Source: Burkholderia puraquae
Lineage (GTDB): Bacteria; Pseudomonadota; Gammaproteobacteria; Burkholderiales; Burkholderiaceae
Direction: 5' to 3'
Assembly (NCBI RefSeq): GCF_002099195.1
Contig: NZ_NBYX01000004.1
Coordinates: 248,064 to 312,063, forward strand
DNA length: 64,000 nt
Each line of letters begins with the position of its first letter. Position 1 is the stretch's first letter. The notes under the pieces were generated by a model. That model was given only the letters and a program-made list of their open reading frames with translations. It did no database searches and was not told the origin of the DNA. The position numbers were made by a program, and so were the translations under genes. Positions 17,388 to 27,726 of the stretch are shown piece after piece.

Positions 17388-18310
17388 TGGCGACCGACAA
17401 TCATGCCGCTCGCACCTGGCCGCCGAAGCACGACGCGCCCGATGCGCGGCCCGTCGATGCGAGGAAACCGCAGAAGATGACAGGCAATCTCGCCGGCCGC
17501 GCGTGGAAGGCGCTCGTGTGGGGGCTGATGGCGTTCTTCCTGCTGAACGTGATGCTGCTGATCGCGACCGTCGCGGTGAACTCGATCGCGACCCGCTGGT
17601 TCGGCACGCCGCTGCCGCAGGGCTTCACGCCGCACTGGTATGCGAAGGCGTGGGAGGACTTCCAGCTCGCGAGCGTGCTGTGGGTGACCGTCGAGGTCGT
17701 CGGCGCGGTGGTGCTGCTGTCGATCGCGCTCGGCGTGCCGGCCGCCTATGCGCTGGCGCGCGTGCAGTTTCGCGGCAAGCGCTTCGCGCTGCTGGTGTTC
17801 CTGCTGCCGCTGATGGTGCCGCCCGTCACGTACGGGATCCCGATGGCCACCGTGATGTACAAGGTCGGGCTCGCGAGCACGCTGCCCGGCGTGATCCTCG
17901 CGAACCTCGTGCCCGCGCTGCCGTTCGTGATCCTCGTGATGACGCCGTTCATCGAGCAGATCGATCCGAATCTCGAGGCCGCCGCGCGCATCTTCGGCGC
18001 GAACACGTGGCGCTATTTCCGCTACGTGCTGCTGCCGCTGCTCGTGCCCGGCATGCTCGCGGCGGGGCTGCTCGTGCTGGTGCGCACGATCGGGATGTTC
18101 GAGCTGACCTTCTTCACCGCGGGGCCGAGCACGCAGACGCTCGTCGTCGCGCTGTATTACGCGGTGTTCTCGACCGGCGTGCGCGCGCCGCAGTCGATCG
18201 ACGCGATGGCGATGATCTACATGGCCATCACGCTCGTATGGGTCGTGATCGCGCTGCAGTTCGTGAGCCCGACGCAACTCGTGAGCCGCGTGAAGCAGGA
18301 GCGGCCATAA
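17387..18310 (+). CDS. ABC transporter permease, second subunit (PotC-like)
   Basis: A second permease of 307 residues. An N-terminal hydrophilic tail of about 35 residues precedes the first membrane segment WGLMAFFLLNVMLLIATVAV. The EAA loop is AARIFGANTWRYFRYVLLPLL. The start overlaps the upstream stop, with GGGAGGCAAG as ribosome site. It completes the importer: binding protein, ATPase, two permeases. The unusually long, charged N-terminal tail is the only odd feature. Confidence 0.93.
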   Translation: MATDNHAARTWPPKHDAPDARPVDARKPQKMTGNLAGRAWKALVWGLMAFFLLNVMLLIATVAVNSIATRWFGTPLPQGFTPHWYAKAWEDFQLASVLWVTVEVVGAVVLLSIALGVPAAYALARVQFRGKRFALLVFLLPLMVPPVTYGIPMATVMYKVGLASTLPGVILANLVPALPFVILVMTPFIEQIDPNLEAAARIFGANTWRYFRYVLLPLLVPGMLAAGLLVLVRTIGMFELTFFTAGPSTQTLVVALYYAVFSTGVRAPQSIDAMAMIYMAITLVWVVIALQFVSPTQLVSRVKQERP

Positions 18311-18489
18311 GCGCTGCTGACAGGCGGACAGACGGATGCACGGCGCCGCTGCGCACCCGTGCAATTGGTTACAAATGGATACCGCGCACGACGCGCGGAC
18401 GTTGCAGACTACCCGGCGTACCGGCCCGGCGAACGTATTCATGCGCGTCGCCGCGTGCCGCCCGACGTTCCCACGATTGACGGATATCC

Positions 18490-18927
18490 ATGAAGTTCCA
18501 AACGCTGCTGACACTCGCCGGTGCTTCGACGCTGCTGGCCGCCTGCAACCTGCTCCACGACGGCCCCGGGTCGAGCGACGTCGATGCCGCCGTGCGCCGC
18601 GCGCTCGAGGCGGAAAACCACGGCGGCCTGAACGCGCTGTTCGGCCAGCCGCTGCCCGTCTCGGCCGATGTCGTGTCGGCGAAGCCCGACGGTGACTGCA
18701 AGAAGCTCGGCGATCGCACGTACGCGTGCGACGTCGTGGTCACGTGGCGCAATGCCGACTACAAGCCTTCGCACGCGAACCTGACCTTCGTGAAGGCCGC
18801 CGACGGTTCGTGGCAGACCTCGGGCGTCGACGCCGCAATCGCGACGGGCGCCGCCAAGTCGCTGGTCGACGAGATCGGCAAGGCGTGGCCCGGCAATGCG
18901 GCGAGTGGCGCGTCGGCGCCGCAGTAA
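18490..18927 (+). CDS. Small lipoprotein
   Basis: 145 residues. A signal peptide ends in the canonical lipobox LLAAC, so the mature protein is lipid-anchored. The mature part has two further cysteines (DCKKL and YACDV) that could form a disulfide. No catalytic motif is recognised. It starts 180 bases after the ABC importer, so it may be independent. Function unknown; an envelope or stress role is only a guess. Confidence 0.85.
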   Translation: MKFQTLLTLAGASTLLAACNLLHDGPGSSDVDAAVRRALEAENHGGLNALFGQPLPVSADVVSAKPDGDCKKLGDRTYACDVVVTWRNADYKPSHANLTFVKAADGSWQTSGVDAAIATGAAKSLVDEIGKAWPGNAASGASAPQ

Positions 18928-19226
18928 GTCGACGGGGGCATCGTTCGCGCGTTCTCCCGGGCCGGGTAATGCCGGCATGGCGGCGCGCCCCCGGATCTCC
19001 ATCCCGCGCAGTGCTTGCTCCCGCGTTGGAACGCTGAACCTGCCGAGTGCCGTCGCACGGCTTGCACGCCGCGAAGGCAGGTGCCGCGCTGCGCGCACCA
19101 CGCCGCATCCGATACGGACGAGCCCGTTTCGGCAACAAAACTGCGCATTGAAAACCGGATCGAAATGCCGCTGATGCGATGCCGTGGGCCGCATCCGCGA
19201 TCGACGACCTTGCTCGCTCCTGCGGC
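18928..19226. other. Intergenic stretch upstream of the sensory module
   Basis: The region after the lipoprotein contains no supportable gene. Its right side leads into the promoter at 19227-19255. Together with the promoter and leader it forms a gap of about 550 bases before the binding-protein gene. Confidence 0.5.
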
Positions 19227-19255
19227 TTGCAGTGGCAAGGGATGCCACCTATATA
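19227..19255 (+). promoter_or_regulatory. Candidate sigma70 promoter with a dyad inside the spacer
   Basis: TTGCAG (19227-19232), a 17-base spacer and TATATA (19250-19255) make a good promoter. GTGGCA at 19232-19237 and TGCCAC at 19243-19248 form a 6-bp inverted repeat between the -35 and -10 elements. That is a classical repressor position. It lies upstream of the binding-protein/kinase/c-di-GMP genes. Confidence 0.55.
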
Positions 19256-19481
19256 TATGACTAATCGGGCGCCATGCCGCGACAACGGCAAGGCGTGCCA
19301 CGGCGTACATCACCAGACCGAGACAACGGGTGCCGAAGGGGAACGCAGCATGGGCAAGAGCGTGTCGGCTGCGCGGATTGGTTCTGATACCGGGTATTCG
19401 AATGGGTTGCACGCGTTCGCCTGCTGCGGCTGCAGGCGCGATTTGCCGGTCGTTCGCCGCTCGAAAACGCTCGTGCAGGAA

Positions 19482-20702
19482 ATGACGGCACGTTCCGTCG
19501 CGCGCGAGCACGGCTGTCCGGGCAGTCGGCAAGTGCGCCGCGCGGGGGGGTGGCGAACGCTGGCGCGCATTGCGTGCTTCGTCGCGATGGCGGGCTCCGG
19601 TGCCAGCGTCGCGGGCGAGCCCGGCGTGACCGACGATGCGATCCGCCTTGGCATGGTCAACGCGCAGACGGGAAATTCCTCGGGCCTCGGACACGGGCTG
19701 ATGGTGGGCGCACAAGCCGTATTCGACGATGCGAACGCGCACGGCGGCGTACATGGCAGGAGGATCGACCTCGTGGTTGCCGACGATCGCTACGAGCCCG
19801 ACCGGACCGTGGACGACACGCTGGAAATGATCGAGCGGCGCAACGTCCTCGCCCTGTTCGGCTATGTGGGGACGCCGACGACCACTGCGGTGCTGCCGAT
19901 GATCCGGGATGCCGGCATTCCGCTTATCGGCATCTTCAGCGGCGCGATGGCGCTGCGCAGGCCGGTCATTCCGGAGGTATTCAACATTCGGGCGAGCTAT
20001 GACGACGAAACGCGCGTGCTGGTCGAGCATTTGATCGCGCACGATCGCGCCAAGCGTTTCGCGGTGTTCTACCAGGACGACGGCTTCGGGCTCGCGGTAC
20101 TGGCGGGCACCCGGCTCGTCCTGCAGCGCCATGGCCTCGACGTGGTTGCCACCGGCACGTTTCGCCGCGGTACGACCGCGGTCGCCACGGGCCTTGCCGC
20201 CGTACTCGACGGTCGACCGGACGTCGTTATCATGGTCGGGCCGTATACACCGGTGGCCGCAATCATTCGCGCGGTACATCGCGAAGGCCTCGATGCGCGG
20301 CTCGCAGCGGTGTCGTTCGTCGGCACGGACGACCTGGTGCGCCTGATCGGCGACGAAGGAAACGGCACGCTGATCTCGCAGGTCGTGCCGCTTCCGCGGA
20401 ACGAGCGCCCGGTGATCCGGGACTGCGCGCGGCTGATCGCGCAGCGCTTTCCGGACGAACAGGTGGGCGTGGTGCATATCGAGGGCTGCCTCGACGCGAA
20501 GATCGCGCTGATCGGGCTGGAACGCGCGGGCCCGCAGCCGACCCGGGCAACCCTGAAACAGGCGCTCGAATCGATTCATCATCTCGATCTGGGCGGCCTG
20601 GTGGTCAACCTGGGTGCCGACGATCATCAGGCGCTGAACGACGTGTTCCTCACCGAAATCGCACACGGCCGCATCACGCCGCTGGACGCGCCGGCCAGAT
20701 AA
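19482..20702 (+). CDS. Periplasmic binding protein (branched-chain amino-acid type), probable sensory partner
   Basis: About 406 residues. A hydrophobic signal ([17 protein letters not shown]) precedes a type-I periplasmic-binding fold: [53 protein letters not shown] and [11 protein letters not shown]. No ABC permease or ATPase is nearby; the next gene is a hybrid kinase. This matches TorT/TorS-type systems, in which a binding protein reports ligand to the kinase's periplasmic domain. The start is uncertain: ATG 19350 has a fair ribosome site but would put about 70 residues before the signal; 19482 and GTG 19533 fit the signal better but have weak sites. Ligand unknown. Confidence 0.8.
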   Translation: MTARSVAREHGCPGSRQVRRAGGWRTLARIACFVAMAGSGASVAGEPGVTDDAIRLGMVNAQTGNSSGLGHGLMVGAQAVFDDANAHGGVHGRRIDLVVADDRYEPDRTVDDTLEMIERRNVLALFGYVGTPTTTAVLPMIRDAGIPLIGIFSGAMALRRPVIPEVFNIRASYDDETRVLVEHLIAHDRAKRFAVFYQDDGFGLAVLAGTRLVLQRHGLDVVATGTFRRGTTAVATGLAAVLDGRPDVVIMVGPYTPVAAIIRAVHREGLDARLAAVSFVGTDDLVRLIGDEGNGTLISQVVPLPRNERPVIRDCARLIAQRFPDEQVGVVHIEGCLDAKIALIGLERAGPQPTRATLKQALESIHHLDLGGLVVNLGADDHQALNDVFLTEIAHGRITPLDAPAR

Positions 20703-20748
20703 CGGGCCGGATGGCCGCGAACAGGCCATCCCGATCCTGGAGGGCTGC

Positions 20749-23700
20749 ATGGATATCAAGGCGAAACTCGTCACCAGCACGGGCCTGATGCTGCTCGGCG
20801 CGGTGGCGACTTCCCTGACCAGCCTGACCGCCGTGCACGGCATTGCATCCGGCGTGCGCATGCTGACGACGGAATCGATGCCGCAGCAGGTGCGCAGCAA
20901 CGAGCTGGAGCGTGCGTACGCGGAACTCGCGGTCGATTTCGGGAGGCTCGAACGGGCCCGGGACGCGTCGGAGCGCGAGCAGTCGTCGTCGGAGATCGAA
21001 ACGCAATTGCAGCGGATCGCCGACATGACGGCCACCGTGCGCGCGATCGACGGGCGCGAGATCGACGAACCGTCCGCCGATATCCGGACGATGCTCGGGT
21101 CGATGAACGAAGGCGTCGAGAAGCGCCTGCGGGGCAACGCACAACTCGTCGCCGAGCGTCGATTGATCGAACGCGTTCAGGCACGCGGCGCCGCGCTGCT
21201 GAGCGAGATCGGCAATGAGACCGGGCGGCTCGACCGCGAAGCCGATGCTGCGGTGAGCGGCGCGCTGGCGGCCAATTCCGCATACAACCGGACGATTCAT
21301 GCGCTCGACCAGGTCCGCCTGAACGTCAAGGACGTCGTCACCCTTGCCGGTCGCGTCGACGTCGCACCGAACCGATACCGGCTCGCGCCGCTGCGGGAAC
21401 GCATACAGGCGTCTCTCGACGGCGCGAGCAATGCACTCGCGACTGCCGCGCCGAACCTGGACGGCGCCGCGGCGCAGGGTGCGGCGAACGCGCTCGGGCG
21501 CCTGGCGGCCGACATCCTCGACGTCAACGACGGCCTGCTCGCGCTGCGCGGCGGCATGTTCGCGGAGCCGTCCGTCGCGACACGCTACCGCGCGAAAGAG
21601 GAGCGGGTCCTGCAGTCGCTCGATGCGCTCGACGTGATGCTGGCGGAGATCGCGGATCCGTTCGCGCTGCGGATCGTCAATGCGCGACAGCATCTCGACG
21701 AAGCCGTTGCATTCCAACGCAGGGCCGTGCGGATCGCGTCGTTGTCGACCATCGTCGATGGCGGAATCAAGGCGCTCGCGGCTGACCTGCGCACGGTCGC
21801 GCAGAGCGAAGGCGCCGACCGCAGCGAGCGCGACGAAGGGGTGCGCAAGAGTATCGGCGCGCTCGCCGCGTCCGCCAGCGCATTGCGCGATGCGCTCGTC
21901 GCTGACAGGCTGGGCAGCGCGAGCCGCGCCCAGGAGGTAGCCGCGCTGGCCACGGAACTAGCCGGGGCCGCACGTCGCATCCTCGCGGTGAAGTCCGACG
22001 TGCTGTCCAACGACGTGGCGATGCAGCGCATCGTCGCGGACGTCGACACGACCGCCAATCGTCTCGCGGCCTACTCGGAACAGCAGGCGGTACGTATCGA
22101 TCTGCAGCAGCGCGGCATCGTATCGGATGTCTACCGGGCCGTGACGAGCGCGTTCCTGATGATCGTCGCGGTATCGTTCCTGCTCGCGATCGGCGGGTTC
22201 GTGATCAGCCATCGGCTCGGCACGTCGATCGCCCGCCCGCTGTCGAACCTGACGCGCACGATGGCGCGCGTCCGCCGCGGCAACGACCTGTCGCTGCGCG
22301 TGTCCCACAAAGGCAGCGACGAAGTCGCGGCCCTGATCGCCGGCTTCAACACGATGCTCGACGAAATCGAGCGACGCGACGTCGATCTGCAGGCGGCGAT
22401 CGCGACGGCCGAAGCCGCGAACTCGGCGAAATCGGAATTTCTCGCCAGGATGAGCCACGAGATCCGCACGCCGATGAATGGTGTGCTCGGCATGACCGAA
22501 CTGCTGCAGCGCACACGGCTGACGTCAAGGCAACGCAAGTTCGTCGACACCGTGTATCGATCCGGCCAGACGCTGCTTGTCATCATCGACGACATTCTCG
22601 ATTTTTCGAAGATCGAGGCCGGCAAGCTGACGCTGGAGCGCATCGATTTCAACCTGCATCAATTGCTCGACGATGTCGTCGCCCTGCTGGAACCGAACGC
22701 ACGGCGCAAGGAACTCGCGTTCGTGTACAAGCGCGCCGACAACGTGCCGGAATGGATGCGCGGCGACCCGGTCCGCCTGCGGCAAGTCCTGACGAACCTG
22801 CTGGGCAATGCGATCAAGTTCACCGAGCACGGGCAGGTCGAGCTGGGCGCATCGTATGCGGAAGACGGTCGCCTCGTGTTCGTGATCGCCGACAGCGGCA
22901 TCGGCATCGCGCCCGAGGTGTCTGCGCAGTTGTTCCGGCCGTTCCAGCAGGCCGACAGCTCGACCGCGCGCAAATACGGCGGAACCGGCCTCGGGCTCGT
23001 GATTTCCCGGCAGTTGGCCGAGATGATGGGCGGCACGCTCACGCTCGACTCGACGCCCGGAAAGGGCTCGGTATTTACCGTGACGACGCGGTTCGAGCCG
23101 GCCTCCGGCGCGGCCGGCGTCGCGGCGCATGCGAGGTCGTCGCTCGCGGGCCTGAAGGTGCTCATCGTGGACGACAGCGAGACCGATCGCAGCGTGCTGC
23201 TCGAGCACGCGATCGAATGGCAGCTGTGCGTGGCCACGGCGATCGGCGGCGACGATGCCCTGTCGCAGTTGCAGGCGGCCGTCGCCGACGGTGTGCCGTT
23301 CGACCTCGCGATCGTCGACGTCCGGATGCCCGGCATGGACGGCATCTCGCTCGTGCAGCACATCCGCCGCGATCCATCGCTGCGTGCGCTCCGGATCATC
23401 ACGCTGACCGCGTTCGAGATGATGGACAGCATCCAGGTCGCGCACGAACTCGACATCGCCGCGCGGCTGACGAAGCCGCTCCACGGCATCGATCTTTATT
23501 CGGCGATCGCATCGGCGATGCAGGTGATGCCGCCTCGCTTGCCGCCGGCGGCCGATGAAGCCGGGCCGAACCCGGACACGCCGCTCGACGCAATCCCGGC
23601 GCATGTGCTGCTGGTGGAAGATAACGTGGTCAATCAGCAGATCGCGCTTGCGATGCTGGAGGACACGGCCTATCGGGTAGCCGTGGCCGACGATGGCGAG

Positions 23701-24438
23701 CAGGCACTGAAAATGCTGCAGGACGACGCCTTCGACGTCGTGCTGATGGATTGCCAGATGCCGTTGCTGGACGGCTTCGAGGCGACGCGGCGGCTGCGAC
23801 GGCGCGAAGCCGAAGCCGCCGCGCCGCGCATGCCGGTCATCGCATTGACGGCCAATGCGCTCAGCGGCGACCGGGAGCGCTGCCTGGCCGCCGGCATGGA
23901 CGACTATCTCGGCAAGCCGTTCCGCCGCGATGCGCTGCTGGGAATGCTCGCGCGCCATGTTCGCGCAGGCGCAGGTGCGCCGGCCGCCGCGAGCGATGAG
24001 GCCGGGGCTCGGGCCGACAGCGAAACGGGCACGAAAGAGGGTATCGGCGCGAGCGGGACAGCGGCCGCCGGCCCTGACGAAGACGCCGGCGTGATCGACC
24101 GCAAGGCGCTCGACGCATTACGCGCGCTCCAGCGGCCCGGCCGGCCGGATGTGCTGACCCGGATCATCGATCAATTCACGGCGGACGCGCCGCGGCTGAT
24201 CCGCGACATGTGCGCGGCGGTCGAAGCAGGCGACGCCGATGCACTGAAGCTGGCCGCCCATACGCTGAAATCGAGCAGCGCGAACGTCGGCGCGCATCTG
24301 CTGTCGGCCCGCTGCCGCGAGATCGAGCGTCTGGCGCGCGCCGCCGACGTGACTGCCGCGGAGGCGCTCGTCGCCGGCACGGATGCGGAATTCGGGCACG
24401 CGCAAGCCGCACTGATCGCCGAGCGCGTGGACGGTTGA
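20749..24438 (+). CDS. TorS-like hybrid histidine kinase (HAMP-HisKA-HATPase-REC-REC-HPt)
   Basis: A protein of 1229 residues. TM1 is near residues 8-30 and TM2 near 462-487, leaving a helical periplasmic domain of about 430 residues. HAMP follows at about 486-540. The phosphoacceptor is His570 in [11 protein letters not shown]. The ATPase part shows [18 protein letters not shown]. Receiver 1 has Asp857 ([10 protein letters not shown]) and receiver 2 has Asp1001 ([10 protein letters not shown]). The HPt domain has His1171 in [12 protein letters not shown]. All phosphorelay residues are present. The large helical sensor plus an adjacent periplasmic binding protein recall TorS/TorT. The gene lies 46 bases after the binding-protein gene and 64 before the GGDEF-EAL gene. 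Confidence 0.95.
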   Translation: MDIKAKLVTSTGLMLLGAVATSLTSLTAVHGIASGVRMLTTESMPQQVRSNELERAYAELAVDFGRLERARDASEREQSSSEIETQLQRIADMTATVRAIDGREIDEPSADIRTMLGSMNEGVEKRLRGNAQLVAERRLIERVQARGAALLSEIGNETGRLDREADAAVSGALAANSAYNRTIHALDQVRLNVKDVVTLAGRVDVAPNRYRLAPLRERIQASLDGASNALATAAPNLDGAAAQGAANALGRLAADILDVNDGLLALRGGMFAEPSVATRYRAKEERVLQSLDALDVMLAEIADPFALRIVNARQHLDEAVAFQRRAVRIASLSTIVDGGIKALAADLRTVAQSEGADRSERDEGVRKSIGALAASASALRDALVADRLGSASRAQEVAALATELAGAARRILAVKSDVLSNDVAMQRIVADVDTTANRLAAYSEQQAVRIDLQQRGIVSDVYRAVTSAFLMIVAVSFLLAIGGFVISHRLGTSIARPLSNLTRTMARVRRGNDLSLRVSHKGSDEVAALIAGFNTMLDEIERRDVDLQAAIATAEAANSAKSEFLARMSHEIRTPMNGVLGMTELLQRTRLTSRQRKFVDTVYRSGQTLLVIIDDILDFSKIEAGKLTLERIDFNLHQLLDDVVALLEPNARRKELAFVYKRADNVPEWMRGDPVRLRQVLTNLLGNAIKFTEHGQVELGASYAEDGRLVFVIADSGIGIAPEVSAQLFRPFQQADSSTARKYGGTGLGLVISRQLAEMMGGTLTLDSTPGKGSVFTVTTRFEPASGAAGVAAHARSSLAGLKVLIVDDSETDRSVLLEHAIEWQLCVATAIGGDDALSQLQAAVADGVPFDLAIVDVRMPGMDGISLVQHIRRDPSLRALRIITLTAFEMMDSIQVAHELDIAARLTKPLHGIDLYSAIASAMQVMPPRLPPAADEAGPNPDTPLDAIPAHVLLVEDNVVNQQIALAMLEDTAYRVAVADDGEQALKMLQDDAFDVVLMDCQMPLLDGFEATRRLRRREAEAAAPRMPVIALTANALSGDRERCLAAGMDDYLGKPFRRDALLGMLARHVRAGAGAPAAASDEAGARADSETGTKEGIGASGTAAAGPDEDAGVIDRKALDALRALQRPGRPDVLTRIIDQFTADAPRLIRDMCAAVEAGDADALKLAAHTLKSSSANVGAHLLSARCREIERLARAADVTAAEALVAGTDAEFGHAQAALIAERVDG

Positions 24439-24502
24439 AGATTGAACGATCGCCGGCCGGTCGCCGGGGCGATCTCGCAGCGGTGCAAACAGGAGGACGG
24501 TA

Positions 24503-27085
24503 GTGAACCAGGACAATGCCGATTTGCCGGAGATTCTGATCATCGATGACGATGCAATGACGCGCCTGCTGGTCGCGGAAACGCTCGAACCCGAAGGCTT
24601 CAGCGTCGTGGAAGCGACGGGGCCGCAGGAAGGCATCGATGCGTTCCTGCATCATCGCCCCGCCGTCGTGCTGCTCGATGTCGAAATGCCCGGCGGCGAC
24701 GGATTCGATTGTTGCCGCGCGCTGCGCGCATTGCCGGAAGGTCGCCGCGTGCCGATCGTGATGCTCACGGGCAACGACGACGACGAATCGATCGCCAGCG
24801 CATTCGATGCCGGCGCAACCGACTTCGTGTCCAAGCCGATGCGGTGGAAGCTGCTGGGCTACCGGATCCGGTATCTGTTGCGCGCCGCCGCTGCCGTCGA
24901 AAAGCTGGCGACTACCGAGGTCAGCCTCACGCACGCGCAGGCGCTCGCGCACCTGGGCAACTGGGAGTACCAGGCCGGGCGGACGGACGGCTACTGGTCG
25001 CCGGAGCTGTACCGGATTCTCGGGCTCGACGCCACACACACACCGCCTACGTTCGAGCGGCTGATCCAAACCGTTCCGGCCGACGAGCAGCCGCTGCTCG
25101 TGCAGTCTTACACCAGCCTGCGCACCGAGGGTGTCGCATTCTCGCTGGAGCATCGACTGATTCACGAGGACGGCACCGAGCGCTACGTGCTGCACCAGGC
25201 GGAGTCCGGGCGCGATCCGAACCACGCGATCATCCTGCGCGGCATCGTTCAGGACATCACCGAGCGCAAGATGCAGCAGGGGCGTATCGAATACCTGGCC
25301 AACCACGATGCGCTGACCGGCCTGCCCAACCGCAACCTGCTCGGCGACCGGATGGAGCAGGCGATGTCGCAGGCGAGACGCACCGGGCAGCTGATCGCGG
25401 TGATGGTGCTCGACCTGGACCGCTTCAAGCACGTCAACGACAGCTTCGGCCACTCGGTCGGCGACGGGCTGCTGCGAGTCGTCGCCGCGCGCCTGACGAG
25501 CTCGGTGCGCGACGGCGACACGGTCGCGCGGCTCGGCGGCGACGAGTTCGTCGTGATGCTGGTCAACCTGTCGACGCCGTCGGACGCGGACGCGATCGCC
25601 CGCAAGATCCTGAACACCTTCATCGCGCCGTTCGTGCTCGACGGACACGACCTGCACGTGACGACCAGCGTCGGCGTCAGCCTCTGTCCGACCGACGGCA
25701 CGGACGCGGAGACGCTGCTGAAAACGGCCGATGCCGCGCTGTACTGCGCGAAGGAACACGGGCGCAACTGCTACAGCTTCTATACGCGCGAACTGGGTGC
25801 GCGCGTGGAAGAGCAGACCGTCCTTGAAAACGCACTGCACCAGGCCGTCGCAAACGGCGAACTCGAGCTGTACTACCAGCCGAAGGTCGATCTCAAGACC
25901 GGCCAGATCAGCGGGGTCGAGGCGCTGATTCGTTGGCGCCGCCCGGGCATCGGCATCATTCCGCCGGACCGCTTCATCCCGATCGCCGAGGAATGCGGGC
26001 TGATTCTGCCGATCGGGGAGTGGGTGTTGCGCACCGCCTGCGCACAGGCTGTCGCCTGGCATCAGGACGGACATCCGCCGATCCGGATCGCCGTCAACCT
26101 GTCGGCGCGCCAGTTCCGGCAACAGGACGTGGCCGACATGGTACGCAAGACGCTCCAGGAAACAGGGCTGGCGCCGGCCTCGCTCGAACTCGAGTTGACC
26201 GAAAGCGTATTGATGCAGGACTGCAATGCGATCGCGCACACGCTGCGCGAACTGAAGGCGCTCGGCGTCGTGCTGTCGCTGGATGACTTCGGCACCGGCT
26301 ATTCGAGCCTGTCGTACCTGAAGGACTTGCCGATCGATGTCGTCAAGATCGACCGGTCGTTCCTCAGCGACGTCACCACCAGTGCGGAAGGCGCGTCGCT
26401 GACGCGCTCGATCATCGCGATGGCGGAGTCGCTGCACATGGAGACGGTGGCCGAAGGCGTCGAAACCGAAGCGCAGCTGTCGTTCCTGAACCGGCACCGC
26501 TGCCACGCCATGCAGGGCTACTACTTCAGCCATCCGGTGACCGGCGATGAAATTGCCGACATGCTGTCGGCCGGCTCGGAACTGCCCGAACATTGCCGGC
26601 AGCGCGAACTGCTGCACCGGACGCTGCTGCTGGTGGACGACGACCGTGCCACCTTGCAGATGCTCAGGCAGGCGCTCGGCCGCGACGGCTACGAGATTCT
26701 CGACACCACCGACCCCGGCCAGGCGCTCGACCTGCTCGCCCAGCACCGCGTCGGCGTCATCGTGTCCGACTTCCGGATGCCGAGCGTGTCGGGCGTCGAC
26801 CTGTTGCAGCGTGTGAAGGCGCTGTACCCGGACATCGTGCGCATCCTGCTGTCCGGTTACGGCGACGGGCAATCGATCGCCAGCGGGCCGGGAGACGGAT
26901 CCGTCCAGAAGCTCCTGATCAAGCCGTGGGATGTCGCGCTGCTGCGCAAGCATATCGTCGAGTCATTCCAGCGATTCGAGCACGACTCGCTGCACAACGG
27001 GCTCGGCATCGGTGCGGGCCGCCTCGGCGCTCACCGATCTCCGTTCCGGAGCGCCGGCGCGCCGGAACCGCGCGACCGGGCTTGA
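24503..27085 (+). CDS. REC-PAS-GGDEF-EAL-REC cyclic-di-GMP regulator
   Basis: A protein of 860 residues. The N-terminal receiver has Asp59 (LLDVEMPGGDG). A PAS-like segment lies at about 150-260. The diguanylate cyclase has an intact GGDEF (345-349) and an RxxD inhibitory site five residues upstream (RDGD). The phosphodiesterase has EAL (473-475), DDFGTGYSSL and ETVAEGVE, so both activities look intact. A second receiver at the C-terminus has Asp756 (SDFRMPSVSG). It directly follows the hybrid kinase, whose HPt domain can phosphorylate such receivers. The likely output is ligand-controlled c-di-GMP turnover, affecting motility or biofilm. Which activity dominates is unknown. Confidence 0.95.
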   Translation: MNQDNADLPEILIIDDDAMTRLLVAETLEPEGFSVVEATGPQEGIDAFLHHRPAVVLLDVEMPGGDGFDCCRALRALPEGRRVPIVMLTGNDDDESIASAFDAGATDFVSKPMRWKLLGYRIRYLLRAAAAVEKLATTEVSLTHAQALAHLGNWEYQAGRTDGYWSPELYRILGLDATHTPPTFERLIQTVPADEQPLLVQSYTSLRTEGVAFSLEHRLIHEDGTERYVLHQAESGRDPNHAIILRGIVQDITERKMQQGRIEYLANHDALTGLPNRNLLGDRMEQAMSQARRTGQLIAVMVLDLDRFKHVNDSFGHSVGDGLLRVVAARLTSSVRDGDTVARLGGDEFVVMLVNLSTPSDADAIARKILNTFIAPFVLDGHDLHVTTSVGVSLCPTDGTDAETLLKTADAALYCAKEHGRNCYSFYTRELGARVEEQTVLENALHQAVANGELELYYQPKVDLKTGQISGVEALIRWRRPGIGIIPPDRFIPIAEECGLILPIGEWVLRTACAQAVAWHQDGHPPIRIAVNLSARQFRQQDVADMVRKTLQETGLAPASLELELTESVLMQDCNAIAHTLRELKALGVVLSLDDFGTGYSSLSYLKDLPIDVVKIDRSFLSDVTTSAEGASLTRSIIAMAESLHMETVAEGVETEAQLSFLNRHRCHAMQGYYFSHPVTGDEIADMLSAGSELPEHCRQRELLHRTLLLVDDDRATLQMLRQALGRDGYEILDTTDPGQALDLLAQHRVGVIVSDFRMPSVSGVDLLQRVKALYPDIVRILLSGYGDGQSIASGPGDGSVQKLLIKPWDVALLRKHIVESFQRFEHDSLHNGLGIGAGRLGAHRSPFRSAGAPEPRDRA

Positions 27086-27193
27086 GCACGAGCCACGCGA
27101 AACGGCCGGGTGGGCAGGGGCGATCTAAAGGGGTACGACCAGACTGATGATCGGTATGCGGGTTGGGTGATAGGGAAAACCCTTATTTCGAGA

Positions 27194-27199
27194 TATAAT
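27194..27199 (+). promoter_or_regulatory. Perfect -10 element (TATAAT)
   Basis: TATAAT sits 26 bases before the ATG of the 70-residue gene in an A+T-rich context. No good -35 hexamer at 16-18 bases is visible. Confidence 0.45.
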
Positions 27200-27224
27200 T
27201 GCGGCCTAAGAGATAGGTCGAATC

Positions 27225-27437
27225 ATGCCTGAACGCTTCCAAACCCTTGAAAAATTTGTGTTTTCCCTCGTCGTGATGTCCGCAGTCGTGTGCTCGGCAT
27301 TCCTCGCGTACGAGCGTCACCCCGAGATCAAGATCGCGCTGCACGAAGGTGAGGCGCTGATGCGCGAGAGCGCCAAGTATTCGGTCATCTGCTCGCCGTC
27401 CAAGGTCGATCCTTGCGTCGAGATGTCTGCTTACTGA
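27225..27437 (+). CDS. Small single-span membrane protein, unknown function
   Basis: 70 residues: a short charged N-terminus, one hydrophobic segment (FVFSLVVMSAVVCSAFLAY), then a hydrophilic tail with two cysteines (VICSPSKVDPCVEM) that could form a disulfide outside the cytoplasm. A TATAAT element precedes it, and it has its own terminator-like hairpin downstream, so it looks like a monocistronic small gene. No family is recognised. Confidence 0.65.
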   Translation: MPERFQTLEKFVFSLVVMSAVVCSAFLAYERHPEIKIALHEGEALMRESAKYSVICSPSKVDPCVEMSAY

Positions 27438-27645
27438 GATTCGCGTCGATAGCGGCGCGCCGCTGTCGAACCGACGATTTTGGGGGATTCGTCCCATTCG
27501 GTTTCAGGCTCGCCCTACCGCGTTGGCAGCCCGGATTCCTTGAAGTAGAACCCCTCAGGCATTCAGACACCGGCCGCAAGGCAGGGCGGATGCACGAACC
27601 CGCCACGTGCCGGGTCGCTGGCGTCACCCGCGCCCGAATTCAGCC

Positions 27646-27674
27646 GGCCCCGCTTCGAGCCATCGAGCGGGGCC
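27646..27674. terminator. Strong hairpin between convergent genes
   Basis: GGCCCCGCT at 27646-27654 pairs with AGCGGGGCC at 27666-27674 (9 bp). It is followed by ATTCTGTTT on the plus strand. It separates the 70-residue gene from the 2-hydroxyacid dehydrogenase gene. Confidence 0.65.
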
Positions 27675-27726
27675 ATTCTGTTTGCGCGGTTCACATGACC
27701 TTGCGGTGCGCCAGGCGCCACGCACG

